This document shows positions 45,530 to 56,667 of a DNA stretch of 64,000 nucleotides, one piece after another. How positions within the stretch are numbered: position 1 is the stretch's first letter; each line of letters starts with the position of its first letter. Made by a program: the position numbers and the translations under genes. The stretch lies in assembly GCF_011170125.1 (NCBI RefSeq), contig NZ_BLLN01000003.1:124001-188000 (forward strand). Direction: 5' to 3'. Below the pieces are notes generated by a model. That model did not search any database. It was not told the DNA's origin and saw nothing but the letters and a program-made list of their open reading frames with translations. The stretch is from Streptomyces diastaticus subsp. diastaticus. Lineage in GTDB: Bacteria; Actinomycetota; Actinomycetes; Streptomycetales; Streptomycetaceae.

Positions 45530-45808
45530 GTGAGCCAAGAGAACGACGTCGCCGCCCCCGCCGACGAGGAGCCCCGCCACATCCTGGTCCTCCCGGACCG
45601 CGACGCGGCCGAGGAGGCCGCCGCCGAGCTCGCCGTCCGCTTCGGCCTTCTGGAGGAACCTCAGCTCGTGCGCGACGCCCTGGCCGGCGAGGACGACGCC
45701 GAGGACGCCCAGTGGCTGCTGGTCCTGACGGCCGCCGCGGGCGACCTGGACCCGGCGGGACTGGACGCGTTCGCGGGGGAGTGGGACGGCTGGCGCGAGG
45801 AGCCGTAG
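45530..45808 (+). CDS. Small acidic conserved protein
   Basis: 92-residue cytoplasmic protein, strongly acidic, of no family I can name. The central part (RHILVLPDRDAAEEAAAELA and EDAQWLLVLTAAAGDLDPAG) looks like a small alpha-beta domain similar to RnaseE-inhibitor B-type regulators (ribonuclease regulator RraB-like), a weak resemblance only. GTG 45530 lacks a ribosome-binding site but has GAGAAT (45518-45523) 6 bases upstream, so it is likely leaderless. A terminator follows the stop. Confidence 0.7.
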   Translation: MSQENDVAAPADEEPRHILVLPDRDAAEEAAAELAVRFGLLEEPQLVRDALAGEDDAEDAQWLLVLTAAAGDLDPAGLDAFAGEWDGWREEP

Positions 45809-45834
45809 CCCGGCCGGGACGGGCGTACGGCCGG

Positions 45835-45862
45835 CCTTCGCCGGGCGGGCCCCGGCGGAAGG
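45835..45862 (+). terminator. Terminator after the small acidic gene
   Basis: 11-base stem (45835-45845 with 45851-45862, one bulged base), 5-base loop, 27 bases after the stop. Confidence 0.6.
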
Positions 45863-46547
45863 GCTTCCGGCCGGCTCCCGTGAGCTGCCTCGGAGGAGGC
45901 GGGCGGCGTGCTGCCGCGGACTGCCCGGGTGCCACCGGCGCACGTCGTCCTCTTCGGCCTCTTCGGCACCCGTCTCCGGCGAGGCTCCTCGCAGGGCCGG
46001 AGACGGGGCGCCTTGCCCCCCGGTGGCCGCCCGGCCCGCGCGGGAGGGCCCCGGCGGACACCTCCCGCGCGGGAGGTGTCCGCCGGGGCGCGTCCGCGCT
46101 CCCTTCACCACCTGCGACTCAGCCGTTCCCGCACGGCCCCGTGGCCGAGCCCTCCACGAGCAGCCGCGCCCGCCGGGGCGCGGGATGCCGTACACCGCCC
46201 CGGCGGGGTGCTCGACCGGCCGACGGGAGCCGGGAGCCCGGCCGGGCAGTCAGCGATGCCGGTCCGGGCCCCGCCGGCCACCGTCGCCCGGCACGGCCTC
46301 CGACCACCCCGTCAGGGGCCGGGACGGCTCCATACCGAGCGTGTACCGAGAAGCCCGCCGCGAACCTCTTCCCCCTTCCGCCTCGCCCGCCGCGCACTCG
46401 GGGCGGCGGCACGGCCCTCGACGGCCGGCGGCCGGCGCGGCCGGTGGGAGCCCGGCGCCCGGAACCAACGCCGTTCACGGGGGCTCCGAGCCGTCCGGAG
46501 TGACGGCGGCGGCCCGGTGTCGGTGCGGCGTGGGATGCTGGACGGCG
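45863..46547. other. Gene-poor interval upstream of holA
   Basis: About 690 bases with no credible gene on either strand. Its landmark is a 42-bp perfect palindrome at 46048-46089. Frames that cross it are Arg/Pro/Gly-rich shadows. Confidence 0.5.
46048..46089. repeat. 42-bp perfect loopless palindrome
   Basis: Both strands read the same over 46048-46089 (centre between 46068 and 46069). It is not next to any convergent gene end: the nearest stop is 240 bases away and the next gene starts 458 bases on. Its role as a terminator is therefore less obvious than for the 14.5 kb palindrome. Confidence 0.9.
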
Positions 46548-47537
46548 ATGCCCAGGAAGACTGCCAACGACGATCCGCTCGCCCCGCTCACCCTCGCCGT
46601 GGGCCAGGAGGATCTGCTCCTCGACCGCGCCGTGCAGCAGGTGGTGGCCGCCGCCCGCGCCGCCGACGCGGACACCGACGTGCGCGACCTCACCTCGGAC
46701 CAGCTCCAGCCCGGCACCCTCGCCGAACTGACCAGTCCCTCACTCTTCGCCGAGCGCAAGGTCGTGGTGGTGCGCGACGCCCAGGACCTGTCGGCGGACT
46801 CGGTCAAGGACGTCAAGGCGTACCTCGGGTCACCCGTCGAGGAGATCACCCTCGTCCTGCTGCACGCCGGGGGCGCCAAGGGGAAGGGACTGCTCGACGC
46901 GGCCCGCAAGGCGGGGGCCCGCGAGGTGGCCTGCCCGAAGATGACCAAGCCCGCCGACCGGCTGGCGTTCGTCAGGAGCGAGTTCCGGGCGCTGGGGCGG
47001 TCCGCGACCCCCGAGGCGTCGCAGACGCTGGTCGACGCCATCGGCAGCGACCTGCGGGAGCTGGCGAGCGCGGTCACGCAACTCGCCGCGGACGTCGAGG
47101 GGAACATCGACGAAGCGGTGGTCGGGCGGTACTACACGGGGCGTGCGGAGGCGTCGAGCTTCACCGTGGCCGACCGGGCCGTGGAGGGCCGGACGGCGGA
47201 GGCGCTGGAGGCGTTGCGCTGGTCGCTGTCGACCGGGGTGGCGCCCGTGCTCCTCACCAGCGCGCTGGCGCAGGGGGTGCGGGCGATCGGGAAGCTCTCC
47301 TCGGCGCGCGGGGGACGGCCCGCCGACCTCGCCCGGGAGCTGGGGATGCCGCCCTGGAAGATCGACCGGGTCCGGCAGCAGATGCGGGGCTGGAGCCCTG
47401 ACGGGGTCGCCACCGCACTGCGGGCCGTCGCCGCGGCCGACGCGGGCGTCAAGGGCGGCGGGGACGACCCCGAGTACGCGCTGGAGAAGGCGGTCGTCGC
47501 CGTCGCCACGGCCGCCCGGAGCAGGCAGGGCCGTTAG
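46548..47537 (+). CDS. holA: DNA polymerase III delta subunit
   Basis: Clamp-loader subunit that opens the beta ring. The 329-residue protein has the HolA pattern: a nucleotide-fold-like first domain (PLAPLTLAVGQEDLLLDRAVQQV), then PSLFAERKVVVVRDAQDLSA, LGSDLRELASAV-type (IGSDLRELASAVTQLAADV) and the C-terminal collar domain (LGMPPWKIDRVRQQMRGWS). ATG 46548 lacks a ribosome-binding site, with GATGCT 8 bases upstream, a weaker leaderless candidate. It is convergent with rpsT across a hairpin. Confidence 0.94.
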   Translation: MPRKTANDDPLAPLTLAVGQEDLLLDRAVQQVVAAARAADADTDVRDLTSDQLQPGTLAELTSPSLFAERKVVVVRDAQDLSADSVKDVKAYLGSPVEEITLVLLHAGGAKGKGLLDAARKAGAREVACPKMTKPADRLAFVRSEFRALGRSATPEASQTLVDAIGSDLRELASAVTQLAADVEGNIDEAVVGRYYTGRAEASSFTVADRAVEGRTAEALEALRWSLSTGVAPVLLTSALAQGVRAIGKLSSARGGRPADLARELGMPPWKIDRVRQQMRGWSPDGVATALRAVAAADAGVKGGGDDPEYALEKAVVAVATAARSRQGR

Positions 47538-47996
47538 GTCCCCCTCCCCGGGCGGGCGGCGAGGGACGGCGCCGGGCCTCCTGACCGGGGAGGCCTCGAT
47601 CGCCGGCCGGGCCGGCCGATGCGCGAGCCCGGCCGGCGTTCGAGGCCGTTCCTGACCGGAGAGCCCACCGGCGGCCGGCCGAAGGCAGTACCCGGCGCCC
47701 TCCGGCCGGGAGGCGCCACCCCGGCCAGGACGGGCCCGGCCGAGAAATGGACTCCGCTCGCCAGGAAGCGGGCCCGGGACAGCGGCAGGACCCGGGGGGA
47801 GAACAGGCGGCCCGGGAAGCCGGGAACCCCCGCCCCGCCCTGGGGAAGGGCGGAACGGGGGTTCCGGTCACTGCTGTGCTGCTGGGTCCCGCACCCGCGT
47901 GGCGAACGCAGGCCGCGTGCGGGAACCGGGGTGCCGGCCGGGGAGCGGATGAGAGGGCCCGCTGTGGTCCCTGGCCGACGGTCGGATCAGATCCGG
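47538..47996. other. Convergent intergenic region holA / rpsT
   Basis: 459 bases with no credible gene. Several GC-rich inverted repeats occur in it, the strongest being the terminator at 47823-47865. Confidence 0.5.
47823..47865. terminator. Bidirectional terminator between holA and rpsT
   Basis: Outer 10-base arms 47823-47832 and 47856-47865, inner 7-base arms 47835-47841 and 47847-47853, 5-base loop, one small internal loop. Confidence 0.7.
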
Positions 47997-48263
47997 TCAG
48001 CCCTTGAGGGCGGCAGCCTGGGTGGCCAGCGCCGACTTCTTGTTGGCGGCCTGGTTCTTGTGGATGACTCCCTTGGAGACGGCCTTGTCGAGCTGGCGCG
48101 ACGCGGCGCGCGTGTACTCGGCGGCCTTCTCCGCGTCACCCGCGGCCACGGCCTCGCGGGCCTTGCGGACAGCGGTCTTGAGCGACGACTTGACGGCCTT
48201 GTTGCGCAGGCGCGCCTTCTCGTTGGTCTTGTTCCGCTTGATCTGGGACTTGATGTTCGCCAC
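47997..48263 (-). CDS. rpsT: 30S ribosomal protein S20
   Basis: 88-residue S20: [21 protein letters not shown] at the start and [19 protein letters not shown] near the end are diagnostic. It binds 16S rRNA early in assembly. GTG 48263 has AAAGG 7 bases upstream. A promoter candidate lies at 48342-48371 on the minus strand. Divergent from lepA, convergent with holA. Confidence 0.97.
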   Translation of the reverse strand: MANIKSQIKRNKTNEKARLRNKAVKSSLKTAVRKAREAVAAGDAEKAAEYTRAASRQLDKAVSKGVIHKNQAANKKSALATQAAALKG

Positions 48264-48341
48264 GAAAGAGCCTTTACAGGTTCAGGTTGGGTGTTTCCGG
48301 TCGTGTCCCGATGCTGAGAGGGCTACGAGACACATCGGGCC

Positions 48342-48371
48342 AGGCTACCAGCGGCTCCACGGACGGCCCAA
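48342..48371 (-). promoter_or_regulatory. Promoter of rpsT
   Basis: On the minus strand TTGGGC (48366-48371), 18 bases, TAGCCT (48342-48347); leader of about 75 bases. Confidence 0.5.
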
Positions 48372-48567
48372 ACCGGTCGCCGGTCCCCGCGCATGGGACG
48401 ATGGGGGCCGCGGACCCTGGGGGCCGTGTGCCGAACAGGCCCTACCGGCCCGGTGGGCGCGCCCAGGCGGCGTGAGCCCACCCGAGGTGAGGCGCGTACG
48501 GTCCCCGTCCGGCTCCGCGCAGCCCGCCCGCCTCGACGTCTCGACGTCTCAAGAACCAGGACCATGC

Positions 48568-50439
48568 GTGCCCGCGACCCCTAGCCACGTTCCCGAGCCG
48601 AGTCGCACGGACCCGGCGCTGATCCGCAACTTCTGCATCATCGCTCACATCGACCACGGCAAGTCCACGCTGGCCGACCGGATGCTCCAGCTGACCGGCG
48701 TCGTCGAGCAGCGTGCGATGCGCGCGCAGTACCTCGACCGGATGGACATCGAGCGCGAGCGCGGCATCACGATCAAGTCGCAGGCCGTGCGTCTGCCGTG
48801 GGCCCCCACCGAGGGTTCCGGCCAGGGCAGCACGCACATCCTCAACATGATCGACACCCCGGGTCACGTCGACTTCACCTACGAGGTCTCCCGGTCGCTC
48901 GCCGCCTGCGAGGGCACCATCCTGCTGGTCGACGCGGCCCAGGGCATCGAGGCGCAGACGCTCGCCAACCTCTACCTGGCGATGGAGAACGACCTCGCGA
49001 TCATCCCGGTCCTCAACAAGATCGACCTGCCGGCCGCCCAGCCGGAGAAGTTCTCCGAGGAACTGGCCAACCTCATCGGCTGCGACCCCTCCGACGTGCT
49101 CAGGGTCTCCGCCAAGACCGGCATGGGCGTCGAGGCGCTGCTGGACAAGGTGGTCGCCGAGGTCCCGGCCCCGGTCGGCGTCAAGGACGCCCCGGCCCGC
49201 GCGATGATCTTCGACTCGGTCTACGACTCGTACCGCGGCGTCGTCACCTACGTCCGGGTCGTCGACGGACAGCTCGGCAAGCGTGAGCGCATCCGGATGA
49301 TGTCCACCGGCGCCACCCACGAGCTGCTGGAGATCGGCACCAACTCGCCGGAGATGCTGTCCGCCGACGGGCTGGGCGTGGGCGAGGTGGGTTACCTCAT
49401 CACCGGCGTGAAGGACGTCCGCCAGTCCAAGGTCGGCGACACGATCACCTCGCTGGCCAAGGGCGCCGAGGAGCCGCTCGGCGGCTACAAGGACCCGAAG
49501 CCGATGGTCTTCTCGGGGCTGTACCCGCTGGACGGCTCGGACTACCCGCTGCTGCGCGACGCCCTCGACAAGCTCCAGCTCAACGACGCCGCCCTGGTCT
49601 ACGAGCCGGAGACGTCCGCCGCGCTCGGCTTCGGCTTCCGCGTCGGCTTCCTCGGCCTGCTCCACCTCGACGTGATCCGCGAGCGGCTGGAACGCGAGTT
49701 CAACCTCGAACTCATCGCCACCGCGCCCAACGTGGTCTACCGGGTCGGCATGGAGGACGGCACCGAGCACCAGGTGACCAACCCCAGCGAGTTCCCCGAG
49801 GGCAAGATCGCCGAGGTGCACGAGCCGGTGGTGCGGGCCACGATCCTCGCGCCCAGCGAGTTCATCGGCGCGATCATGGAGCTCTGCCAGTCGCGGCGCG
49901 GCGTGCTGCTCGGCATGGACTACCTCTCCGAGGACCGGGTCGAGATCCGCTACACCCTGCCGCTGGCCGAGATCGTCTTCGACTTCTTCGACCAGCTGAA
50001 GTCCAAGACCCGCGGATACGCCTCGCTGGACTACGAGCCCACCGGCGAGCAGACCGCCCACCTGGTCAAGGTCGACATCCTGCTGCACGGTGACAAGGTC
50101 GACGCCTTCTCCGCGATCACCCACCGCGACCAGGCGTACGCCTACGGGGTGCGGCTGGTCGCGAAGCTCAAGGAGCTGATCCCGCGGCAGGCCTTCGAGG
50201 TGCCCGTACAGGCGGCGATCGGCTCCCGGGTGATCGCCCGCGAGACCATCCGCGCCATCCGCAAGGACGTCCTCGCCAAGTGCTACGGCGGTGACATCTC
50301 GCGGAAGCGGAAGCTGCTGGAGAAGCAGAAGGAGGGCAAGAAGCGGATGAAGATGGTCGGCTCGGTCGAGGTCCCCCAGGAGGCCTTCATCGCCGTGTTG
50401 TCCAGCGACGACAGCGGCGGCGGCAAGGGCAAGAAGTAA
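48568..50439 (+). CDS. lepA: Elongation factor 4 (LepA)
   Basis: Ribosomal GTPase that acts on stalled or back-translocated ribosomes. The 623-residue protein has the G domain ([29 protein letters not shown]), domain II, domain III and the LepA-specific C-terminal domain ([40 protein letters not shown]). GTG 48568 has AGGA 8 bases upstream; a short, less conserved lead of about 15 residues precedes the G domain. Monocistronic, with a terminator downstream. Confidence 0.97.
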   Translation: MPATPSHVPEPSRTDPALIRNFCIIAHIDHGKSTLADRMLQLTGVVEQRAMRAQYLDRMDIERERGITIKSQAVRLPWAPTEGSGQGSTHILNMIDTPGHVDFTYEVSRSLAACEGTILLVDAAQGIEAQTLANLYLAMENDLAIIPVLNKIDLPAAQPEKFSEELANLIGCDPSDVLRVSAKTGMGVEALLDKVVAEVPAPVGVKDAPARAMIFDSVYDSYRGVVTYVRVVDGQLGKRERIRMMSTGATHELLEIGTNSPEMLSADGLGVGEVGYLITGVKDVRQSKVGDTITSLAKGAEEPLGGYKDPKPMVFSGLYPLDGSDYPLLRDALDKLQLNDAALVYEPETSAALGFGFRVGFLGLLHLDVIRERLEREFNLELIATAPNVVYRVGMEDGTEHQVTNPSEFPEGKIAEVHEPVVRATILAPSEFIGAIMELCQSRRGVLLGMDYLSEDRVEIRYTLPLAEIVFDFFDQLKSKTRGYASLDYEPTGEQTAHLVKVDILLHGDKVDAFSAITHRDQAYAYGVRLVAKLKELIPRQAFEVPVQAAIGSRVIARETIRAIRKDVLAKCYGGDISRKRKLLEKQKEGKKRMKMVGSVEVPQEAFIAVLSSDDSGGGKGKK

Positions 50440-50470
50440 CCCTCGCGGAGGGAGGCGGAGCGCGCTCGGG

Positions 50471-50501
50471 GCGCCCGTCCGGCGGCCTGCCGGGCGGGCG
50501 C
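50471..50501 (+). terminator. Terminator after lepA
   Basis: 13-base stem 50471-50483 with 50489-50501 (one G-U pair), 5-base loop. Confidence 0.75.
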
Positions 50502-50792
50502 TTCCGCGTGTCCGGCCACCGCCCCGGTCCGGGCGCCACGCCACGCGGCCGCGGACCTCCGGCAGCCCCGGTGGCCGGAAGTCGTCCTCCTGGCGGCCGG
50601 TCCCCGGGTCCGGAGCACGGTCCGTGGGCGTCGCTCACACGGATCGTGCGGGAGGCGCACGAGGCGGGACGGCGGGGTGCGGCCGTGTGGCGGGGCGGCG
50701 GAGCCGGGGCGCGTGTGACCGGGCGCACGGGCGGTCCCCGGTTCCCCGACGGTCGCCCGGGGGATAGTGGCAGGACCACCGTTTGGTGGAAA

Positions 50793-50870
50793 GTGACAGG
50801 TCGCAGCCTCTTACGTGACAGGCGGTGGCGCTCTACCCTGATCACTGCTCGATGGTTACTCGCAAGTTAA
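50793..50870 (+). promoter_or_regulatory. Promoter and operator-like region of the acyl-CoA ligase gene
   Basis: TTACGT (50811-50816), 17 bases, TACCCT (50834-50839). GTGACAGG occurs twice, at 50793-50800 and 50815-50822, 22 bases apart (two helical turns), overlapping the -35. Just past the expected start point is GGTTACTCGCAAGTTAA (50854-50870), an imperfect inverted repeat like operators of TetR-type fatty-acid regulators. The regulator's identity is inference. Confidence 0.5.
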
Positions 50871-50925
50871 ACAACAGCCGCACCACCAGACAGCAGCACG
50901 CACTGTCGCGGGCCCGGAGGATGTC

Positions 50926-52812
<1,887 letters not shown>

Positions 52813-52925
52813 CCCCGTGGGCGCGCCCGCCCCCCGCCCGTACGCACGCCCCGCCGGGCCCCGGCCGGAAGGTCCCCGCGACCGTCCGGCCGGGGCCCGG
52901 CCGCGCGTGCGGGACAATGGACCCC

Positions 52926-54158
52926 ATGCCTTCCGCACTCCCCGACGGTGAGCCCGTGCCCGCAGACGGCACGCTGCCCGCCTCCGCCCTCGACGGTGCG
53001 GCCGACCGCCCGCTCGGCTTCTACCTGCACGTGCCGTACTGCGCCACCCGCTGCGGCTACTGCGACTTCAACACCTACACCGCGACCGAGCTGCGCTCCT
53101 CCGGCGGTGTCCTCGCCTCCCGCGACAACTACGCCGACACCCTCGCGGACGAGGTCCGCCTCGCCCGCAAGGTCCTCGGCGACGACCCGCGCGAGGTCCG
53201 CACCGTCTTCGTCGGCGGCGGCACCCCCACCCTGCTGGCCGCCCGCGACCTGGTCCGGATGCTGGAGGCGGTCCGCTCCGAGTTCGGGCTCGCCCCCGAC
53301 GCGGAGATCACCACCGAGGCCAACCCGGAGTCCGTCGACCCCGCCTACCTCGCCGAGCTGCGCGAAGGCGGCTTCAACCGGATCTCCTTCGGTATGCAGA
53401 GCGCCCGCCGGCACGTCCTGAAGGTGCTCGACCGGCAGCACACCCCCGGCCGCCCGGAGGCCTGCGTCGCCGAGGCCCGCGCCGCCGGCTTCGACCACGT
53501 CAACCTCGACCTGATCTACGGCACCCCGGGCGAGAGCGACGACGACTGGCGCGCCTCGCTGGACGCGGCCATCGGCGCCGGTCCCGACCACGTCTCCGCG
53601 TACGCGCTGATCGTGGAGGAGGGCACCGGCCTCGCCCGCCGCATCCGGCGCGGCGAGGTGGCCCCCACCGACGACGACGAGCACGCCGACCGCTACCTGA
53701 TCGCCGACTCGATGCTCGCCGGGGCCGGCTACGGCTGGTACGAGGTCTCCAACTGGGCCGCCACCGAGGCGGGCCGCTGCCTCCACAACGAGCTGTACTG
53801 GCGCGGTGCCGACTGGTGGGGCGCGGGCCCCGGTGCCCACAGCCACGTCGGCGGCGTCCGCTGGTGGAACGTGAAGCACCCCGGCGCCTACGCCGCCGCC
53901 CTCGCCGGCTCGCGCTCACCGGGCGCCGGACGCGAACTCCTCAGCGCCGAGGACCGCCGTGTGGAACGCGTCCTCCTGGAGCTCCGCCTCGCCGAGGGCT
54001 GCCCCCTGGACCTCCTGCACCCCACGGGCCTGGCGGCCGCCCGCCGCGCCCTGACCGACGGACTCCTCGCCGAGGCGCCCTTCGCCGAGGGCCGCGCCGT
54101 CCTGACCCTGCGCGGCCGCCTGCTGGCGGACGCGGTGGTGCGGGATCTGGTGGACTGA
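52926..54158 (+). CDS. hemW: HemW-like radical SAM protein (coproporphyrinogen III oxidase-like)
   Basis: 410-residue radical SAM protein of the HemW branch, a haem chaperone rather than the oxidase itself. Cluster ligands are C39, C43 and C46 (PYCATRCGYCDF). Further family blocks are VFVGGGTPTLL, ANPESVDPAYL, RISFGMQS and DLIYGTPGES, with GAGPGAHSH in the C-terminal part. ATG 52926 has GACAAT (52913-52918) 7 bases upstream and no ribosome-binding site, a textbook leaderless layout. hrcA-dnaJ follow on the same strand after 2.5 kb, a linkage common in bacteria. Confidence 0.95.
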   Translation: MPSALPDGEPVPADGTLPASALDGAADRPLGFYLHVPYCATRCGYCDFNTYTATELRSSGGVLASRDNYADTLADEVRLARKVLGDDPREVRTVFVGGGTPTLLAARDLVRMLEAVRSEFGLAPDAEITTEANPESVDPAYLAELREGGFNRISFGMQSARRHVLKVLDRQHTPGRPEACVAEARAAGFDHVNLDLIYGTPGESDDDWRASLDAAIGAGPDHVSAYALIVEEGTGLARRIRRGEVAPTDDDEHADRYLIADSMLAGAGYGWYEVSNWAATEAGRCLHNELYWRGADWWGAGPGAHSHVGGVRWWNVKHPGAYAAALAGSRSPGAGRELLSAEDRRVERVLLELRLAEGCPLDLLHPTGLAAARRALTDGLLAEAPFAEGRAVLTLRGRLLADAVVRDLVD

Positions 54159-54267
54159 GGGCGTTGTCACTCGCGTGGGCGACCTCCGGCGAAACAGGTC
54201 CCGTGATGCCCGCGCTGTTCGTACCGCGCCGTCGTACCCGGCGATGGCGAAGCGGAGGGCCACGGAG

Positions 54268-54887
54268 ATGACCGCTGTGGATGACCGGCCGATCACTGGC
54301 GTCGTGGATTCCTTCGAGGGCCTTGAGGTCCCCGAGGGACACAAGGCGGAACTCCTGCGGGGAGACATTGCGCTGATGGCCGGACCGGATCTGGTCCACA
54401 ACCGGATCGTGACGGCGTTGCGGGATCAGATCCCGTACCGCCGCCGGGAGCGCCTGCGGACTCAGGACATCGGCCTGCTCAAGGAGAACAGCGAGCCCCA
54501 GCCGGGTCTCGTCGTCCTGAACGCGGCAAGGGACCGGACCATGGCCGCCTGCTCCCGGTCGAGCTGGTCACCCCGCTGGTCGAGGTCGTCTCCCACTCCA
54601 GCGTCGACCGGGACTACGGCGACAAGCGGTCGATCCACGCGGCCGGGGGCGTACCCGGTCACCTGATCGTCGACCCCATGGCCGCCCAGCGCGTGCTGCT
54701 CACCGAGCCGCACGGCGAGGGTGAGCAGGCCGACTACGGGGTCGAACAGACCTTCTCCTTCGGGCTGGACGTGCCCGTGCCACTGCTCGGTGTCGTGCTG
54801 GAGACGGCGGAGTTCCCGAGGCTGCCGCCGGTCGAGCGGCACCGGCGGCCTGAGGCGGGGCCTATCCGGCCTCGGCCGGGGCCGTGA
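54268..54887 (+). pseudogene. Frameshifted Uma2-family endonuclease-like gene
   Basis: Uma2 (DUF820) proteins are PD-(D/E)xK nuclease-like and highly multiplied in Streptomyces. The first part (ITGVVDSFEGLEVPEGHKAE to NSEPQPGLVVL) ends in one frame at about 54518. The family continuation (LLPVELVTPLVEVVSHSS, VDRDYGDKRSIHAAGGVPG, HLIVDPMAAQRVLLTEPHGE) is in the -1 frame from about 54519 to the stop at 54885. The break falls just at LVVL, before the conserved acidic residues. ATG 54268 has GAGG 9 bases upstream. A sequencing error is possible. Its end overlaps the convergent DUF3097 gene by 26 bases. Confidence 0.8.
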
Positions 54888-55695
54888 CGAAGTCGATCAG
54901 TTCCTCGACGCGGCCCAGCAGAGCGGGTTCCAGGTCCTTGTAGCTGCGGACGGCCGGGAGGACGCGGCGGTGCCAGGCAGCGCCGGTGTCGGTGGGCCAG
55001 CCGAGGGCGCGGCAGGTGCCGGTCTTCCAGTCCTGGCCGCGCGGCACGTCGGGCCAGGACCCGATGCCGACCGAGGCGGGTTTCACCGCCTGCCAGATGT
55101 CGATGTAGGGGTGGCCGACGACCAGCGCGTGCGGGCTGCCGACGGCGGCCGCGATGCGGGACTCCTTGGAGCCGGGGACCAGGTGGTCGACGAGGACGCC
55201 GAGGCGTGCGTCGGGGCCGGGCGCGAAGGCGTCCACGAGCGCGGGCAGGTCGTCCACCCCCTCCAGGTACTCCACGACGACGCCCTCGACGCGCAGGTCG
55301 TCACCCCAGACCCGCTCGACCAGTTCCGCGTCGTGGCGGCCCTCCACGTAGATGCGTCCGGCCCGTGCCACCCGGGCCCGGGCGCCCGGCACCGCGACCG
55401 AGCCCGAGGCCGTCCGGGACGGCACGGCCGGGGCCTGTCCCGCCTTCGGGCGGACCAGGGTGACCGGACGGCCCTCCAGCAGGAAACCGCGCTCCACCAT
55501 GGGGAAGACCCGGTGCTTGCCGAAGCGGTCCTCCAGGGTGACCACCGGTCCCTCGGCCGACTTCTCGCAGCGGATCACCGCGCCGCAGAAGCCGCTGGCG
55601 GGCTCCTCGACGACGAGGTCGGGCAGCGCCTCGACCTCGGGGGCGGGGCTCCGCTTCTTCCACGGCGGGGTCAGGTCCGGCTGGTAGCTGCGCAT
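54862..55695 (-). CDS. DUF3097 family protein
   Basis: 277-residue cytoplasmic actinobacterial protein of unknown function. I recognise the family by MRSYQPDLTPPWKKRS at the start, GRIYVEGRHDAELVERVWGDDL and LVDHLVPGSKESRIAA. The latter blocks (E-G-RHDAEL, LVDH) resemble a Toprim-like core, which would suggest nucleic-acid handling, but this is inference. ATG 55695. It may be co-transcribed with the MBL-fold gene, whose stop lies 9 bases before its start. Confidence 0.9.
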   Translation of the reverse strand: MRSYQPDLTPPWKKRSPAPEVEALPDLVVEEPASGFCGAVIRCEKSAEGPVVTLEDRFGKHRVFPMVERGFLLEGRPVTLVRPKAGQAPAVPSRTASGSVAVPGARARVARAGRIYVEGRHDAELVERVWGDDLRVEGVVVEYLEGVDDLPALVDAFAPGPDARLGVLVDHLVPGSKESRIAAAVGSPHALVVGHPYIDIWQAVKPASVGIGSWPDVPRGQDWKTGTCRALGWPTDTGAAWHRRVLPAVRSYKDLEPALLGRVEELIDFVTAPAEAG

Positions 55696-55704
55696 GGGCA
55701 GACG

Positions 55705-56445
55705 TTATGACAGGGCGAACCGACGGGCCAGCTCATCGCGTTGGTCCCGCACGAACGCGGCGTCGACCACCGCCCCGTGCCCCGGCACGTAGACGGCGTC
55801 GGGCCCGCCGAGCGCCAGCAGCCGCTCCAGCGCCTCGGGCCAGCGGGCGGGCACCGCGTCCGGGCCGGCCTGCGGCTCGCCGGACTCCTCGACCAGGTCG
55901 CCGCAGAACACCACGTCGGGCGTGCCGGGCACCAGTACCGCCAGGTCGTGCGCGGTGTGGCCGGGTCCCAGGTCGGCGAGGAGCACCCGGCGCCCGCCGC
56001 CCAGTTCCACCACGGCCTCGCCGGAGACCGCGTGCCGGGGCACCACCAGGGTGTCCACCGCCTCGCCCGCCTCGCGGGGGTCCAGGCCGTGGTGCACCGC
56101 GTCGGCCTCCAGGGCGTCGGTGCGGGCGAGGGCGGCGTCGAGGCCGACGGCGCCGTACACCTGCGCGCCCGCGAAGACGGCGGCGCCGAGGACATGGTCG
56201 AAGTGGGCGTGGGTCAGTGCCAGATGCGTCACACGCCCGGGACCGCCGCGCTCGCCGAGGGCGCGCTCGACGGCGCCGCGCAGCAGGGCGCCCTCGCGCA
56301 GGGACGCCCCGGCGTCGACCAGCAGGGCGCCGGCGGGACCCACGACCAGGCCGGCCGTCGCGTCCCAGCGGGGCAGCCGCAGCCGTCCGACGCCGGGGGC
56401 GAGCCGTTCCCAGTCGGGCTCCGGCCGGTGCTCGTACGCGTTCAT
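55705..56445 (-). CDS. MBL-fold metallo-hydrolase
   Basis: 246-residue metallo-beta-lactamase-fold hydrolase. The metal motif HAHFDH ([10 protein letters not shown]) is near residue 80, with VPGHGAVVD further on and GDLVEES supplying later ligands. It is close to small cytoplasmic hydrolases of the glyoxalase II type; the substrate is unknown. Start ATG 56445 has GAGG very close. It is divergent from hrcA, and 9 bases separate it from the DUF3097 gene on the same strand, so the two probably form an operon. Confidence 0.9.
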   Translation of the reverse strand: MNAYEHRPEPDWERLAPGVGRLRLPRWDATAGLVVGPAGALLVDAGASLREGALLRGAVERALGERGGPGRVTHLALTHAHFDHVLGAAVFAGAQVYGAVGLDAALARTDALEADAVHHGLDPREAGEAVDTLVVPRHAVSGEAVVELGGGRRVLLADLGPGHTAHDLAVLVPGTPDVVFCGDLVEESGEPQAGPDAVPARWPEALERLLALGGPDAVYVPGHGAVVDAAFVRDQRDELARRFALS

Positions 56446-56543
56446 CGCCTCATCACCCGTCCACCCTCTCAGGCGCCCGCACGGCATACCCGGCGGTACC
56501 GGGTGACTTCGCCGCGTCCTCCCCGACCTGCTGTGCCCCGGCC

Positions 56544-56574
56544 TTGCCGCAGGTGTACCGGTCAGCCGTACACT
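56544..56574 (+). promoter_or_regulatory. Promoter of hrcA-dnaJ
   Basis: TTGCCG (56544-56549), 19 bases, TACACT (56569-56574). The CIRCE operator begins 15 bases after the -10, over the transcription start. Confidence 0.65.
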
Positions 56575-56588
56575 GGTGCGCGACGTGG

Positions 56589-56615
56589 TTGGCACTCGCG
56601 CGAGGTGAGTGCCAG
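56589..56615 (+). promoter_or_regulatory. CIRCE operator
   Basis: TTGGCACTC, 9 bases, GAGTGCCAG: the HrcA-binding inverted repeat with one mismatch from perfect symmetry at the last base. HrcA should repress its own operon here. Confidence 0.92.
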
Positions 56616-56667
56616 CAGAGGCCCGCGGGGGACGCGGGGGGTGCGGCAGGCGACTGGGAGGTGCGCG

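Larger units (their letters stand above)
50440..50925. other. Intergenic region lepA / acyl-CoA ligase, 486 bases
   Basis: Holds the lepA terminator (50471-50501) and, from 50790 on, the regulatory region of the ligase gene: a direct repeat, a promoter and a candidate operator. I see no gene in the middle part. Confidence 0.5.

Noticed and set aside
52917..52925. ATG 52917 as start of hemW
   Set aside because: It overlaps the GACAAT hexamer that best explains a leaderless start at ATG 52926, and the extra residues are not family-like.
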